Source of the DNA: Okapia johnstoni
Lineage: Eukaryota; Chordata; Mammalia; Artiodactyla; Giraffidae
Direction of reading: 5' to 3'
NCBI GenBank assembly: GCA_024291935.2
Contig: CM044315.1
Coordinates: 76,614,385-76,678,384 of the forward strand
Length of the DNA: 64,000 nucleotides
Part shown: positions 43,391 through 54,859 of the stretch, one piece after another
Numbering within the stretch: position 1 is the stretch's first letter
Layout of the letters: each line of letters starts with the position of its first letter
Notes under the pieces: generated by a model
The model's input: only the letters and a program-made list of their open reading frames with translations
Databases searched by the model: none
Told to the model about the DNA's origin: nothing
Position numbers and translations under genes: made by a program

Positions 43391-44311
43391 TGGAGGAGAG
43401 GCGGAGGTGTCAGGACCTCTAGGCAGCTCAGTTTTCAGAGGGGTGAAGGGTGGGAGGGAGGGCTGCTGCAGTTGGAAGTAGATTGTTCAGAGGCTGTGGT
43501 CAGTTTGAGTGAGTTTTTGAAGCGTGGCTCTCTAGCCCTCAGGTCTTGTCTGGTGGGCAGGTTTCTACAGTAGTGGAGGCAGGAGGTCATAGGTGAAAGC
43601 GGATAGCCAGCAGCTTCCTCCTGGTTCTGTTTTTAACCAATAAACATCTACCCTCCCAACACATACACACACACACACTCTTACTGAGTGGGTGAGAGTT
43701 TAGCAAATAACATCCAGGCAACAGGCAAGCTCAGGTAGGGTGGTCCAGAGCCACCTAGGTAGGCCAGAGCTGAGGGATATATTTGAGTGCTTAGTAGGGT
43801 AACTGAGGCAGAAGCCTAGCAGATACAGGTTGCCCAGAGTTCCTGGCAGGCATACCTGAAATCAGGTCTCTTGCAGCCAGACCGTAAGCCTCTGCTACTG
43901 GCATTGCTAACCAGCAGACTCCTGGCCTGGCAGGGCTTGTTCTGAGGACCACGGGAGCAGAGTCAGCAGTGACCCACATCCCAAAAAGGAGAGAGGTGAA
44001 GAGGGGCTTGATGAAGGCCCGAAGTTGAGATGGGGCCCCGGAGGATGACTTGGCTGACCAGCGTTGAGGCATTCCGGGCAGAGGGGGAGAATGGAATGAA
44101 GATGCAGGTGGGGTTGTGCATAGTGAGATCCAGGAATCTTAGCACACTTGTGAGGATGGAACAGAGTGGAGGCTGTGCGTGGAGGGGAGAAGCCCGGGAC
44201 AAGACTCAGGAGCCAAGGCCAGGGGAGGGGAACCTTGGAACTGAGCTGGTGGTGAAGAGCACTGGCCATTTGGTGAGCACTGTCACAGTGTGTCTGATGC
44301 AATTAGAGTTT
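43391..44311. other. Intronic stretch, nothing named
   Basis: A short AC tract lies at 43,663-43,678. The sequence at 43,930-44,280 is purine-rich with old-repeat character. No exon seen. Confidence 0.35.
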
Positions 44312-45008
44312 CTGTATGTCTATACTGTGGAAACGGGCAGATTTTATTTTCTTGGGGTCCAAAAATCACTGAGAATGGTGACTGCAGTTATGAAATTAAA
44401 AGATGCTTGCTCCTTGGAAGAAAATCTATGACAAACCTTTATTGTTCAGTGGCTCAGTTGTGTCCGATCTTTGCGACTCCATGGCCTGCAGCACGCCAGG
44501 CTTCCCTGTCCATCACCAACTCTCGGAGCTCGCTCAAACTTGTGTCCATCAAGTCGGTGATGCCATCCAACCATCTCATCCTCTGTCATCCCCTTTTCCT
44601 CCCGCCTTCCATCTTTCCCAGCATCGGAGTCTTTTCCAATGACTCAGCTCTTCACATCAGGTGGCCAAAGTATTGAAGCTTCAGCTTCAGCCTCAGTGCT
44701 TCCAATGAATATTTAGTGTTGATTTCTTTTAGGATTGACTGGTTTGATCTCCTTGTAGTCCAAGGGACCCTCAAGAGTCTTTTCCAGCACTACAATTCAA
44801 AAGCATCAATGACAAACCTATACAGCATATTAAAAAGCAGAGACATCACCTTGCCGACAATGATCCATATAGTCAGAGCTATGGTTTTTCCAGTAGTCAT
44901 GTATGGATGTGAACGTTGGACCGTAAAGAAGGCTGAGTGCTGAAGAATTGATGCTTTCGTGTAGTTCATGGTGTTGCAAAGAGTCACACATGACTTAGTG
45001 ACTGATCA
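44312..45008 (+). mobile_element. Older BovB fragment (plus), interrupted
   Basis: The left part (44,312-44,438) reads 'ctgtggaaacgggcag' and 'cactgagaatggtgactgc'. The right part (44,809-45,008) reads 'ccttgccgacaatgatcc', 'gtcatgtatggatgtgaacg' and then jumps from 'gaagaattgatgctttcg' to 'ttcatggtgttgcaaagag', so about 300 bases of the usual BovB 3' region are missing. The middle is the reverse insertion at 44,439. Confidence 0.85.
44428..44819 (-). mobile_element. BovB 3' end inserted in reverse inside another BovB
   Basis: Positions 44,439-44,808 are a 5'-truncated BovB 3' end on the minus strand (gtggctcagttgtgtccg to ttcaaaagcatcaa). ATGACAAACCT is repeated at 44,428-44,438 and 44,809-44,819. 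The host copy runs on the other strand across this break. Confidence 0.9.
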
Positions 45009-46499
45009 TAAAGTGGTGGAAGAAGCAAGAGATTAACAGAGGAGCTTTCTTAACTGAGCCATTGTGGTGAAGAGCCTGGACAGTGCAGAGGCCTGGGTGA
45101 AAGCAGCAGGAACAATGAGGGAAGGAGAGATGGGAGAAATGCCGTGAAGCAATAGGCTCTAGCTCCTGGTGGCTATGAGATACAGAAGGAGTGCGTTTGG
45201 TGGGGAGGCCGGCTGTAGGCCAAAGTGAGTTCTGTTTCCTTGACTCAAGGTGAGTGTCAAGGGCCCCAGTGGATAGGCTGTCAGGAAGGGGCCCTAGGGA
45301 GTGGGGCCTGGGCTGGAGAGCAGGATTCTGGATGCCTCAGCAGAGCTGGAGCTACAGATGGGGAAGAGATGGAGCACAGAGAGGAAGAAAGGAGACCAGC
45401 GATGGAAGTGGGGACAGCAACCATCCTTGGGGCCAAGAGGGCAGAGAGGGGATGCAGGACCTCAGAGCACGGGTTCCTGGTATCCAGAGACAAACAAGAG
45501 ATCCCAACTCCCCCCATGCCCAGTCTCAGGCTGGACCCTCTGCCGCAATCCTTGTCCCCAACACACACACACACACACACATGTTCACCCTCACACATGC
45601 TTGTTCGCACACACACATGCTTGTTCATAGATATACATGCACACATACTTGTGCACACACATACACATGCTTGTTCATAGACGCATAAGCACACATGCTT
45701 GTACACACACCACAGCTCAACCCCATGACTCATCAGGTGCTGGCTCAGGTAGTCTCTCCTCTGGAAAACTCTGGGCAGCTCCCTGCCCCAAGCACCAGTT
45801 TCTCCTCCTCTGCATCCCCACAGCCCCTCCCCGACCTCTCCAGGCACCTATCAGATGATGTGGCAATGACCTGCTTGATGGAGGATCTCCCCACGAGATG
45901 TGAGCTTTGCAGGCTGCTTCCTCCATCGGGCCGCAGCCCTGGACAGCACACAGGGCCCCTGAACTGGCATCAGCTGGTTGAGGAGAGTTCTTGTGAGAAG
46001 GGAACTAGGGCAAATAGAGGCCTGACTAGGTACCCGAGTGTTCAGCTGTGGCCTTTCAGGCTGCAGCCCATGTGGGAAGTGGGAGAGGATGTGTGATGGA
46101 AGGAATACCTCCCCATGACTCCAGCTGCTGGAACCGCCCCCTCCTCTCCAGATTGCCCATCACCTACCGTCCACCTGTACCCAGGCTGTGCCCCTCACCT
46201 GACTCCTTCTAACTCGGTTTCTGCAGTCTTTTGAAGCTGTGACCTGAGCTGCTCCTGTAACTGCTAGGTCCTCAGAAAATGCTTGTTTAAATGGATTGTG
46301 GCCATTTGTCAAACGAGGACTGTTGAAAGAGGAGAAACTGACTGCCGTTCAGAGCTCCTTCCAACGGAACTCAGATTGCTCGAGCCTCTGAAATCATTGG
46401 AATGCCTGAAGGAGGCCGAACCATTTACTAGAAAGAGCGCTGGAGTCAGGGTTGTAGCGCTACTCAGCCACCGACCCCAGTCAAAACTTAGTTTCCTGA
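45009..46499. other. Intronic stretch with CA-rich minisatellite
   Basis: Nothing is named apart from the CA-rich tract. Frames of 140-190 codons at 45,225-45,850 are created by that tract and GA-rich sequence. Confidence 0.35.
45560..45712. repeat. CA-rich minisatellite
   Basis: A pure AC tract of about 20 bases is followed by diverged units of the type ACACATGCTTGTTC(AT), with CATGCTTGT recurring about four times. Confidence 0.8.
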
Positions 46500-46665
46500 G
46501 TATCTTCTGAAGCCAAGCATAAGACTTGGCACCTTCACAAACAGCATGTTGTTTCATCAATCCACAGAGCAACCTTGGGATACTGACTCATACACTGATT
46601 CATCAGCTTCATCTTATTTAATAATATCAGGGAACTCAGAGGGATGAAGTAACTAGCTCAAGCTG
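46500..46665 (-). repeat. MIR SINE (minus)
   Basis: 'atccacagagcaaccttggg' and 'gaagtaactagctcaagctgg' with an internal 'tcatcttatttaataatatc'. Confidence 0.45.
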
Positions 46666-46729
46666 GTAGGTTAAGGTTGCCTGATTGTGCATTTCCTGGT
46701 AGGTTAAGGTTGCCTGATTGTGCATTTCT
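46663..46729. repeat. 33-bp perfect tandem duplication
   Basis: CTGGTAGGTTAAGGTTGCC and the bases after it start at 46,663 and again at 46,696. The copies appear identical over the whole 33-bp unit, so this is very recent or an assembly artefact. Confidence 0.8.
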
Positions 46730-47523
46730 TAAATGTCACCGACACTGATGCTCTGCTAAGCACGTCATATATCCGGCCATCCCAAAGCCTGGGAGGCCAC
46801 TGGAAATAGAAGAGATTTGCTTTTGTCTGAGAAGAGGCAGGAATGAGCCTTCAGGAAGGTCTGGAGTGGGAAGGAATGTGGTGTTGAGCCCTAGGATTCC
46901 AACAGCAAAGGACCGTGTGACTTGAACACAGAGTATTAGGGCCAAACTCAGTCTTGGGTGTCTGGAAACATCTGACATGATGTCATGAAAAGCTATGAAA
47001 GTGTCTCTCCAAAACTCCAAGGGAGGAATTAGGCTTTTGCACGTACGTATGTGTTCAATTTTCAGCTGTCCTGATTTCTCTGAGAGAGCTGCTGGTTCTT
47101 CCTTGGACTTGGTCCAGGCCCCTCTGTGCTTCATCTGCACTGGGACAAGTCCTGCTTGCCCAGCTTCTTTGTCCCATTTTTTCCTGAGCTGCTTGGGCTG
47201 TCCTCAGGGGTGTTTTTGAATCATGCATGGTCAGGAGCTAAGAAAATGAAAGCAGAGCAAACCTTGCCCCCAACCCTCAGCAACAGCAGGGGATTGCCGG
47301 GTGGCCTGTGGACTGAGCAGGAACCTGGGACTGCTGGGTCCTCACTCCCTTTGCTGTCACTGAGGAAGGAGAGGACGCCCAGGCCACCCCTCTCAGAGTT
47401 GACAGTAGAAAAGGTCCAGAAAACAAACAGTGGATCTGCCTTTGGGGAGGTCACAGTGTCCTCTAGGGAGGAGACAGGTCGTGTGGGAAAGCAATTACAT
47501 AAATATAAGGGTAGGGTCCTTCT
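46730..47523. other. Intronic stretch, nothing named
   Basis: No exon or clear repeat family seen. Confidence 0.35.
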
Positions 47524-47733
47524 GGGCTTCCCCAGTGGCTCAGCAGTAAAGAATCCGCCTGCAGTGCAAAAGATGCTGATTCGATCCCTGGGTCAGGAAG
47601 ATTCCCTGGAGAACGGAATGGTAACCCACTCCACTATTCTTGCCTGGGAAATCCCATGGACAGAGGAGCCTGGTGGGCAACCGTCCATGGGGTCACAAAA
47701 GAGCTGGAGACAACTTGGCAACTAAACAACAAC
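47524..47733 (+). repeat. Bov-tA SINE (plus)
   Basis: Head 'gggcttccccagtggctcag' to tail 'ggcaactaaacaacaac'. Full length. The flanks GGTCCTTCT and GAGTCATTCT are only roughly alike. Confidence 0.88.
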
Positions 47734-48280
47734 GAGTCATTCTCTCTCTCATCAGGGTCTCAGCAAATCTTAGGTGAGCAGAGACAGGTATGGGTTGTAG
47801 AAGCCCCAGATGGCTCCGTACTGGGCATCCCGCCCTGGAGGGGCTCACCATATAGGGGGAGAGACAGGCATGCCCAGGAGTCTCGGCATTGGTGATGGGT
47901 GTGGAGATAGAGGGTGTGCCCAAAGGTCTTGGGTGTCAGGAGGAGTCCCAGAGGAGGAGGAGGAGTTTGACTTAAGGAAAAGAAGGGGAAAATATCTTAG
48001 ATACAAACAACAGTCAGTGGCAGGACTAAGACCTGGAGCTGCCTGAGGTGCTCTGGTGTGGGGAGGGTGTGGATGTGGCTGCCCTCTACACCCCACCTGA
48101 GGGCCAACTCATGTCTTTGCCCGGGGTCTCAGTGGAGCCCAGCTGTCAGGACAGGCAGCAGAGGCTCTAAGGAGGGTGAGGTGTGTGGAGGTGGGAGTAA
48201 CCTGGGAGGCTTCCTGGAGGAGGAGGCATACCCGAGACTTCAGTGGAGGAGAGGGTTGGACAAGTAGGAAGGAAAGCGAG
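47734..48280. repeat. Old interspersed repeat, family not assigned
   Basis: 'cttaggtgagcagagacagg', 'aacctgggaggcttcctgg' and 'aggaggaggcatacccgag' resemble the gain-of-G ancient family seen at 31,980. Confidence 0.3.
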
Positions 48281-49299
48281 AGGACACCTAATAGGAGCAT
48301 AGAACCAGGACCAGATGGGAACACGACGGATGTGGTGGGGCCTCAGGCGGGGAGAGGCCTCATGGTGTCACGTGACACAATGTCTGGCACTTTCAGAAGG
48401 GGCAGTGAGTACAGGGGAGGAATCCCAGGGTCAAGAGAAGCTCCTGCTGTGCTGAGTGCTTGGGTCAGGGTGACCACTCCACACCGCAGTCTGACCACCT
48501 GGGAAACAAGGATGCTGGCATGCTGTGATTACCTTGCCTCATGACCTTGAGCAGGACATGTCACTTCTGCAATTCAGACTGGGGAGGTTTGTCGACTGGG
48601 GAGGATGGAACACCGTGGCTCTGTCACCTCGCTGAGCGCCATGCTGGAGCAAACCTCCCACCGGGGACCCGCAGCCTGTGATGTGCTTCCCTCCCTCTCC
48701 ATCACTGGTCCCTGCGGGCTTGAGGACCACACAGACTGCCAGACCCTCCATACGTCTGGAGGGACTTCCTCAGGCTGCTGCCTGGAGCCTGCCCCTGCAC
48801 ACTGGTCCACGCGCCTGGCAGCGGGAGCACAGGCGGGCCGCCTGGCACCGGAGATGCTCGCCCTGGGAGGACGGCGGCCAGCCTGCTCTGGGCCCAGGGT
48901 CCTGGCTCCGGCGCTCTGAGCTCCCGAGGTTTATTTATTTATCATTTGTTTGGGGTGAAATGGGAGAGAATCAAATCCAGCGGGCTGTTTAAGCTGCAGT
49001 TGGTAGAAAGAAAGGCATGTCTGTTTCTCCTGAAAGAATCCCTCGCATTGTGGCCCTGGCCCCTTAGTTGGGTTTCGGCAGACAATGCCCTCCTTTCTCC
49101 CTGTGCCCGACGGCTCGCCCCCGCCTGCCCGCCCGCCTGTCTGCCCTTGGTCCAGTGGGCCTGCCGCTGCCCGCTTGACTTGGCTGCTGGGAAGGAAGGG
49201 AAGGAGACGCCTGGGGCCCTAGCTGATCACCCCAGTCCAGCCTAGCAGGCCCTCGGGCCACCATGCCTCTGTGGTCCTCCAGTCTCTCTGCCTGGAGCC
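48281..49299. other. Intronic single-copy stretch
   Basis: GC is raised at 48,640-48,920 and 49,080-49,160, but CpG density is too low for an island. No exon with flanking splice sites was found. Confidence 0.35.
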
Positions 49300-49500
49300 C
49301 TAGTCCATTGGTGTGTGTTGAAGGCATGCTCTGTGCCAGGCACTGTACCCACAAAAGTGAAACCCTTCTCCCTGTTGGATCGAGGTCCGAGGTTCAGGTC
49401 TCAGGTGAGCCCTGGTGGCCCCACACCTCTGCCAATTTACAGATGGAAAAATGGAGGCTCTAAGAGTGTAGCCAACCTGCCAAGTGCACACATCGAGGTG
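49300..49500 (-). repeat. MIR-like SINE (minus)
   Basis: 'atgctctgtgccaggcactg' at the start and 'ccaatttacagatggaaaaatgg' later are in reverse MIR order. Confidence 0.5.
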
Positions 49501-49689
49501 TTAGTGACTGAGATTTGGGGGGGGGTTGCCTTTCTGCTGCTCCGGGTGGGTCAGTAGAGGCTGAAGGTGACCATGGCAGCCTCTGCCGGTGCCCTCAGGC
49601 CCCTGCCTGCTTGTCTGCAATCTTCTCTTCTCACTCTGCTTGTAGCCTGGTGAAGCCTCTCATCACACATGAGAAAAAAACCAGAGTCC

Positions 49690-50100
49690 AGCCCTGCCCC
49701 TGTGTAATCAGCTCCTGTCTGCCTCCCCAGCTTCACCAAATGCTGCTCCTCTTCTTCCCCTCTCTGGTCTCACTCTGCGTTTGTTGTGTCTTCAGCCCCC
49801 CAGACTCATTTCTGCCTCAGGGCCTTTGCACTCGCGGCTCATCTGCCTGCAGCTCTCTCCTCCGGTGGCTGGTGGTCCTTGACATGTAAGGGGGCTTCTG
49901 GGTTTCTGCGGTCTCCCCTCACCCACACTCTTTAAAGCCTTACCTTACTCTCCTTTCCTTTGTATCATTTGTCCCCTGCCGAAGTCAAATGTTGATGCGC
50001 TTGTTGGAGCTTTGTCTCCCCCACCAGGATGTAAGCTCCATGCCTGGTGCATTCCTGGAACTTAGTAAATATGTGTATTCTTTGAATGAATGAGTGAAAT
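49690..50100 (+). repeat. L2-type LINE 3' end
   Basis: 'tcagggcctttgcactcgcg', 'tttgtctcccccaccaggatg', 'gtaagctccatgcctggtgc' and 'ttctttgaatgaatgagtg'. Confidence 0.75.
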
Positions 50101-50229
50101 CCAAAATGTGTCTTGATTTTCAGGGACTTCTCAGAATATTTTATTGTTTCCTCTAGCATGTTTCGGGGTCCTTGGGAACACAGATCGGAAGACCTGTGGT
50201 CTAGGAAGGTATAGAGAGATTGCTGGGGA

Positions 50230-50475
50230 GAAGCAGCAGAGGTGAGCAGAGCAGTTAAGCCACCAGGCTTCATAGTCAAATAGACTGTGGCACTGTAGGC
50301 CCTCTGCTTCAGTTTCCTCATCTGTAAAATGGGGCTCCTGATAGTACTGCCCTCAAGGACTGTCTTGAGAAGTAAATGGGTCAATATATAAAACAACACT
50401 TAGAACAATGCTGGTCCCATAGCAAGCATTGTATTAGTATTATAAACTATTACTCTTGTTATTATTTATTAGCTA
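50230..50475 (+). repeat. MIR SINE (plus)
   Basis: 'agagcagttaagccaccagg', 'cagtttcctcatctgtaaaa', 'tgatagtactgccctcaagg' and an ATT-rich end. Confidence 0.65.
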
Positions 50476-50495
50476 TTTTTACTATTACTTTTTTA

Positions 50496-50620
50496 AGACA
50501 TTTAGTATTTTTTTATTTTAATTTCTTTTTCTGGGCACATGGTATGCAGGATCTTAGTTCCCCAACCAGGGTTTGAACCCGCACCCGCAGCATTAACCAC
50601 TGAATCACCAGAGATGTCCC
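50496..50620 (-). repeat. CHR-2-type SINE (minus)
   Basis: 'tgcaggatcttagttcccc', 'aaccagggtttgaacccgc' and 'aaccactgaatcaccagag' are the reverse of the cetartiodactyl SINE head; the copy is short. Confidence 0.7.
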
Positions 50621-50649
50621 TACTGTTACTATTCTTGGTAGTAATACAG

Positions 50650-50830
50650 TTATTATTTGAATTCAGCTCTGATGTTTACAACCTTTGTATTCTTATATTA
50701 GTCACCTAACCTCCATAAGCCTCAATTTCCTTACTTACAAAATAAAGTTAATGATAGAATAGTAGCCTCATTGATTTGTCATGAGAATATGATGAAACAA
50801 TGCACATCAGATGCTTAGTAAAGTCATGGG
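50650..50830 (+). repeat. MIR SINE (plus)
   Basis: 'attagtcacctaacctccat', 'ctcaatttccttacttac' and 'gttaatgatagaatagtagcc'. Confidence 0.55.
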
Positions 50831-51513
50831 AGTTGGAGCCTTAATGGCCAGAAGAAGGGAGACTCAAGGGGTGAATGAGAGAGTGAGCAGGCTTGGCCAG
50901 AGGCAGGGTGGGGCCAACAAGAGGGGGTGATTCAGGGGCAGAGGAACAGGGAGGAAGGGGAGCATGAAGAAATTTCAGGAAAGGAATGCAGAGAGTAAGG
51001 TGCCAGAAAAGGGGGAAGGGAGAGAGGCTGTCTTATTCTCTCTCTTTGGGGGGCTTTTGGAACCTTATAGAAGGATAGGAATTTCACATTCCTCTTCCCA
51101 ACAAGCTAAATGCTAAGAAGTTGGGGTGAGGTCTTTGAGCTGGGCTTCCTCTCTGTTTCCCTCCTGAAAATCCAAATATGATTCCATTTGTTTTCAAATC
51201 CAGGGAGTAGAGAGAGGCAGGGAAGTCTCCACACTTGGGGTTCAAATCTGAAGGCTGTCCTCTACACCTTTGGTCCAGGACATCAAGAAGTGAAAGGGTG
51301 ATGACCTGAAAGAAGCGAATTCACTGCTTGATGCTCCGGGGACTGCAAGTTGGCTGGGGTGACAGATTGAAAGCCTAATGTTGACCTCAACCCCTTTTAC
51401 TTTTCATGACTTCATTTGCTTATAGGCCTTTAGCCGGTCTCTCTGCTCCCCACTGAAGGACAGCTTGCCACGGACAGGAAAGGCTTTTAGGATAATCTTT
51501 GCCCCAGGTACCT
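50831..51513. other. Intronic stretch, nothing named
   Basis: Purine-rich at 50,850-51,030. No exon seen. Confidence 0.35.
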
Positions 51514-51730
51514 GAGGGTTTCCCAGGTGGCACTAATGGTATAGAACCCACCTGCCAATGCAGGTTCGAGACACGGGTTCAATCCCTGGGTTAGGAAGAT
51601 CCCCTGGAGGAGGGCATGGCAACCCACTCCAGTATTCTTGCCTGGAATATCCCATGGACAGAGGAACCTGGTGGGCTGTAGTCCATAGGTTTAAAAAGAG
51701 GCAGACAGGACTGAGCAACTTAGCATGCAC
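51514..51730 (+). repeat. Bov-tA SINE (plus)
   Basis: Head 'gagggtttcccaggtggcac', middle 'cgggttcaatccctgggttag' and tail 'gacaggactgagcaacttagc'. Somewhat diverged; no target repeat found. Confidence 0.85.
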
Positions 51731-51984
51731 ACAAGTGCCTGCATCCTTGTCCCCACAATCTCAGAGCCTGCTCCCGACATTCATCATCTTTGACTGTGGA
51801 GCCTGTTTCATTAGAATTGACCTCAAGATTCCAAAGCCCATGGCCCTCAAATTCCATAACTTTGGGTGCTTTGGTTTTCAGAGCCCATATCACCAAAGTC
51901 GCGGAGCCTTTCAGGTGCCTCCTTGACTTCACATCCCTATTGTCTGGTCTGCCCCGTCTCTGTCATCCTGCCCCTGGCAGAATC

Positions 51985-52145
51985 CTGGACCAGGAATCAG
52001 GTCTGGTCCCCGGGCTTATGGTTGGTGGGGCTTCATCTCCAACAAGCTGTTCACCTGGATAAGGCTCGGTTTCCTCACCTTTAAAATCCGAGGAACAAAC
52101 AGCCTCAGAGGACGCTGGCGAGGGCTTGGAAGATAATGTGTTGGA
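51985..52145 (+). repeat. MIR-like SINE (plus)
   Basis: 'tggaccaggaatcaggtctgg' then 'ctcggtttcctcacctttaa' in MIR order. Confidence 0.4.
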
Positions 52146-52540
52146 ATGGAAAGGGCTTCGCAGATGTGAGCTATTTCGGTTTCAGTGCCTGTCAGCCCTG
52201 CTCAACATCAGCGTTGTGACGTTGGAAAATCCAGCTACGTGCCCTGCTTGTCTTGGCTTCCATTTACTCCATGGGCCGTGTCTACCCTTGCTGTTTATTC
52301 AGATTTTTAACTCAATCCGCTCTCCAATTCCTCCAGCCCTCTCGCCTGGTTTCACTGCTTTCCTGCTTTCCTATGCATTTTTCATGAGAGCCCAAATCAG
52401 GATCATCCCTCCCTGTTTCTCCCCCTCCATTCATGCCTCTACCCGAGTACTTGCCACAATGGCTCTGTACATCTACATGTTAACTGTGTTATTATGCTGA
52501 TACCTCCTGTCCCCTTTCACTCATCAGTCTTTGGTGTCTA
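52146..52540. other. Intronic stretch, possible L2-like piece
   Basis: 'gtgccctgcttgtcttggc' and a CCTCCAG-rich run are vaguely L2-like. No exon seen. Confidence 0.3.
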
Positions 52541-52690
52541 ATAGCATTGACTGACCTCTGAACAGGCTGCTGGCCTTTCTGAATTTTAATTCCTCACTGT
52601 GAACATGGGGAAAGGAACACATACCTCATAGTTGCTGTGATTAGCAATGAGCAGAATACTAAGCTTAAAGCATTTAAAGTAGCTAGTGCT
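52541..52690 (+). repeat. MIR-like SINE (plus)
   Basis: 'tttaattcctcactgtgaac' and 'acatacctcatagttgctgtg', then 'ttaaagcatttaaagtagc', fit a diverged MIR end. Confidence 0.45.
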
Positions 52691-53147
52691 TAGTTCAGTT
52701 CAGTTCAGTTCAGTCGCTCAGTCATGTCTGACTCTCTGCAACCCCATGGGCTGCAGCATGCCAGGCTTCCCTGTCCATCACCAACTCCTGAGCCTACTCA
52801 AACTCATGTCCATCGCATCAGTGATGCCATCCAACCATCTCATCCTCTGTCATCCCCTTCTCCTCCCACATTCAATCTTTCCCAGCATCAGGGTCTTTTC
52901 CAAGGAGTCAGCTCTTCGTATCAGGTGGCCAAAGTATTGGAGTTTCAGCTTCAGTATCAGTCCTTCCAGTGAATATTCAGGATTGATCTCCTTTAGGATG
53001 GCCTGGTTGGATCTCCTTGCAGTCCAAGGGACTCTCAAGAGTCTTCTCCAACACCACAGTTCAAAAGCATCAATTCTTCGGTGCTCAGCTTTCTTTATAG
53101 TCCAACTCTCACATCTGTACATGACTACTGGAAAAACCATAGCTTTG
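52691..53147 (-). mobile_element. BovB LINE 3' end (minus), 5'-truncated
   Basis: Opens with four GTTCA repeats (the tandem tail in reverse), contains 'gatgccatccaaccatctc', and ends 'gaaaaaccatagctttgac'. About 455 bases long. Little divergence, so fairly young. Confidence 0.92.
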
Positions 53148-53184
53148 ACTAGTAGGTGCTCATAAATATTAAGAGAGATGGTAA

Positions 53185-53420
53185 ATTAAGGTGAGAAGAA
53201 CATATACTTTGAATGTGGGTTCAAACCACAGCTGTACCCCTTGAATGCTGTTGGATTTCAGACAGGCTACTTAACTCTCCCAAGTCTCAACCTTTTCATT
53301 CTTAAAATCCTGCACACTGGCATCATGGGATTACAGCAATTTTCTCATGCTAATATTAGTAAAATGCATGGAAAAGAGCAGGCACACGGTAAATGGTATC
53401 TTTATTATTGCTTCCATTTA
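53185..53420 (+). repeat. MIR SINE (plus)
   Basis: 'gtgggttcaaaccacagctg', 'caggctacttaactctccc', 'caaccttttcattcttaaaatcc' and 'gcaggcacacggtaaatgg'. Confidence 0.6.
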
Positions 53421-53999
53421 CCTCCTTAGGAAAAAATCTAGTCTTATTTTTTTCTGCACCCCTTTGGCCGCTGTGTATAGCACAGTATAGTCCCTGAAGT
53501 GAATAAAATTAGCAAAACTGATAACTCAGATGGAAAAGATGACAAAGAGAAATGAAAGGAAAAAAATAAAGCTTTGAGAGGAAGGAGGACTCCTCTTCCT
53601 AACCTTATGAGACCAGCATTATGCTGATAACCAACACCAGACAAAGACATTATAAGAAAACTATAGAGCAAACCTCCTTAATGTGGATAGATGCAAAAAT
53701 TTTTAACATCTCAATAGATTCAGAAAAAGCCATTGTCAAAATTCAACACTGTTCATGAAAACAACTCTAAGTAAACTAGGATTAGAAGGGAGCTTTCTTG
53801 ATCTAATGAAGGACATCTGCAAAACACCTACAAAAAACGTTAAACATAATGGTGAAAACTGAATACTTTTCCCCAAGATCAGGAACTGGTCAAATCATGT
53901 ATCTGAAAAAGGACTTGTATCCAGAATATAAAAGAACTTTCAAAACTCAATAATAAGAAAATAAATACAGTTTAGTAATGAGCAAAATATTTGAATACT

Positions 54000-54398
54000 G
54001 ATCACACGGACCACAGCCTTGTCTATCTCAGTGAAACTAAGCCATGCCGTGTGGGGCCACCCAAGACAGATGGGTCATGGTGGAGAGGTCTGACGGAATG
54101 TGGTCCACTGGAGAAGGGCATGGCAAACCACTTCAGTATTCTTGCCTTGAGAACCCCATGAACAGTATGAAAAGGCAAAAAGATGGGACACTGAAAGATG
54201 AACTCTGGGTAGGATTGGGGGCAGGAGGAGAAGGGGATGACAGAGGATGAGATGGTTGGATGGCATCACTGACTCGATGGACATGGGTTTGGGTAGACTC
54301 CGGGAGTTGGTGATGGACAGAGAGGCCTGGCGTGCTGCAATTCATGGGGTTGCAAAGAGTCGGACACGACTGAGTGACTGAACTGAACTGAACTGAAG
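54000..54398 (+). mobile_element. BovB LINE with large internal deletion
   Basis: The left part (gatcacacggaccacagcc to actgaaagatgaactc, about 54,000-54,207) comes from near the 5' side of BovB, and the right part (attgggggcaggaggag to the 'actgaactgaactga' tail) from the 3' end. The roughly 2.5-3 kb body with endonuclease and reverse transcriptase is missing between them, near 54,208. Confidence 0.82.
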
Positions 54399-54622
54399 AT
54401 ACATGGGTGGCAAATAAGCACATGAAGAAAATGCTTAATGGCTGTAGTTGTTAGGAAAATGCTAATTAAAACTACAATGAGGTACTAGTACATGCTGATT
54501 AGAATGGTTAAAACGAAAACTGACAATACCACGTGTTGACAAGTTTGTGGAGCAACTATAACCCTCATACATTGCTGCTGGGAATGCAGAATGGGACTCT
54601 GCAAAGCAGTTTTTCAGTTTCT

Positions 54623-54859
54623 TATACAGTTAAACTTCGAGGGGGTTTCCCTCGTAGCTCAGTTGGTAAAGAATCTGCCTGCAATGTAGGAGACCTAGGT
54701 TCGATCCCTGGGTCAGGAAGATCCCCTGGAGAAGGAAATGGCAACCCACTCCAGTTTCTTGCCTGGAGAATCCCATGGACAGAGGAGCCTGGCAGGCTAC
54801 AGTCATGGGGTCTCAAGAGTTGGACACGATTTAGCAACTAAAACCACTATACAGTTAAA
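54623..54859 (+). repeat. Bov-tA SINE (plus) with 12-bp target duplication
   Basis: Head 'gggtttccctcgtagctcag' to tail 'cacgatttagcaactaaaacc'. TATACAGTTAAA repeats at 54,623-54,634 and 54,848-54,859, inside the L1. Confidence 0.92.

Noticed and set aside
45281..45847. A 188-codon minus-strand frame rich in Cys/Val
   Set aside because: It is produced by the CA-rich minisatellite at 45,560-45,712 and adjacent GA-rich sequence.
48640..49160. A second CpG island or alternative promoter
   Set aside because: GC is raised but CpG dinucleotides are few, and no first-exon-like structure follows.
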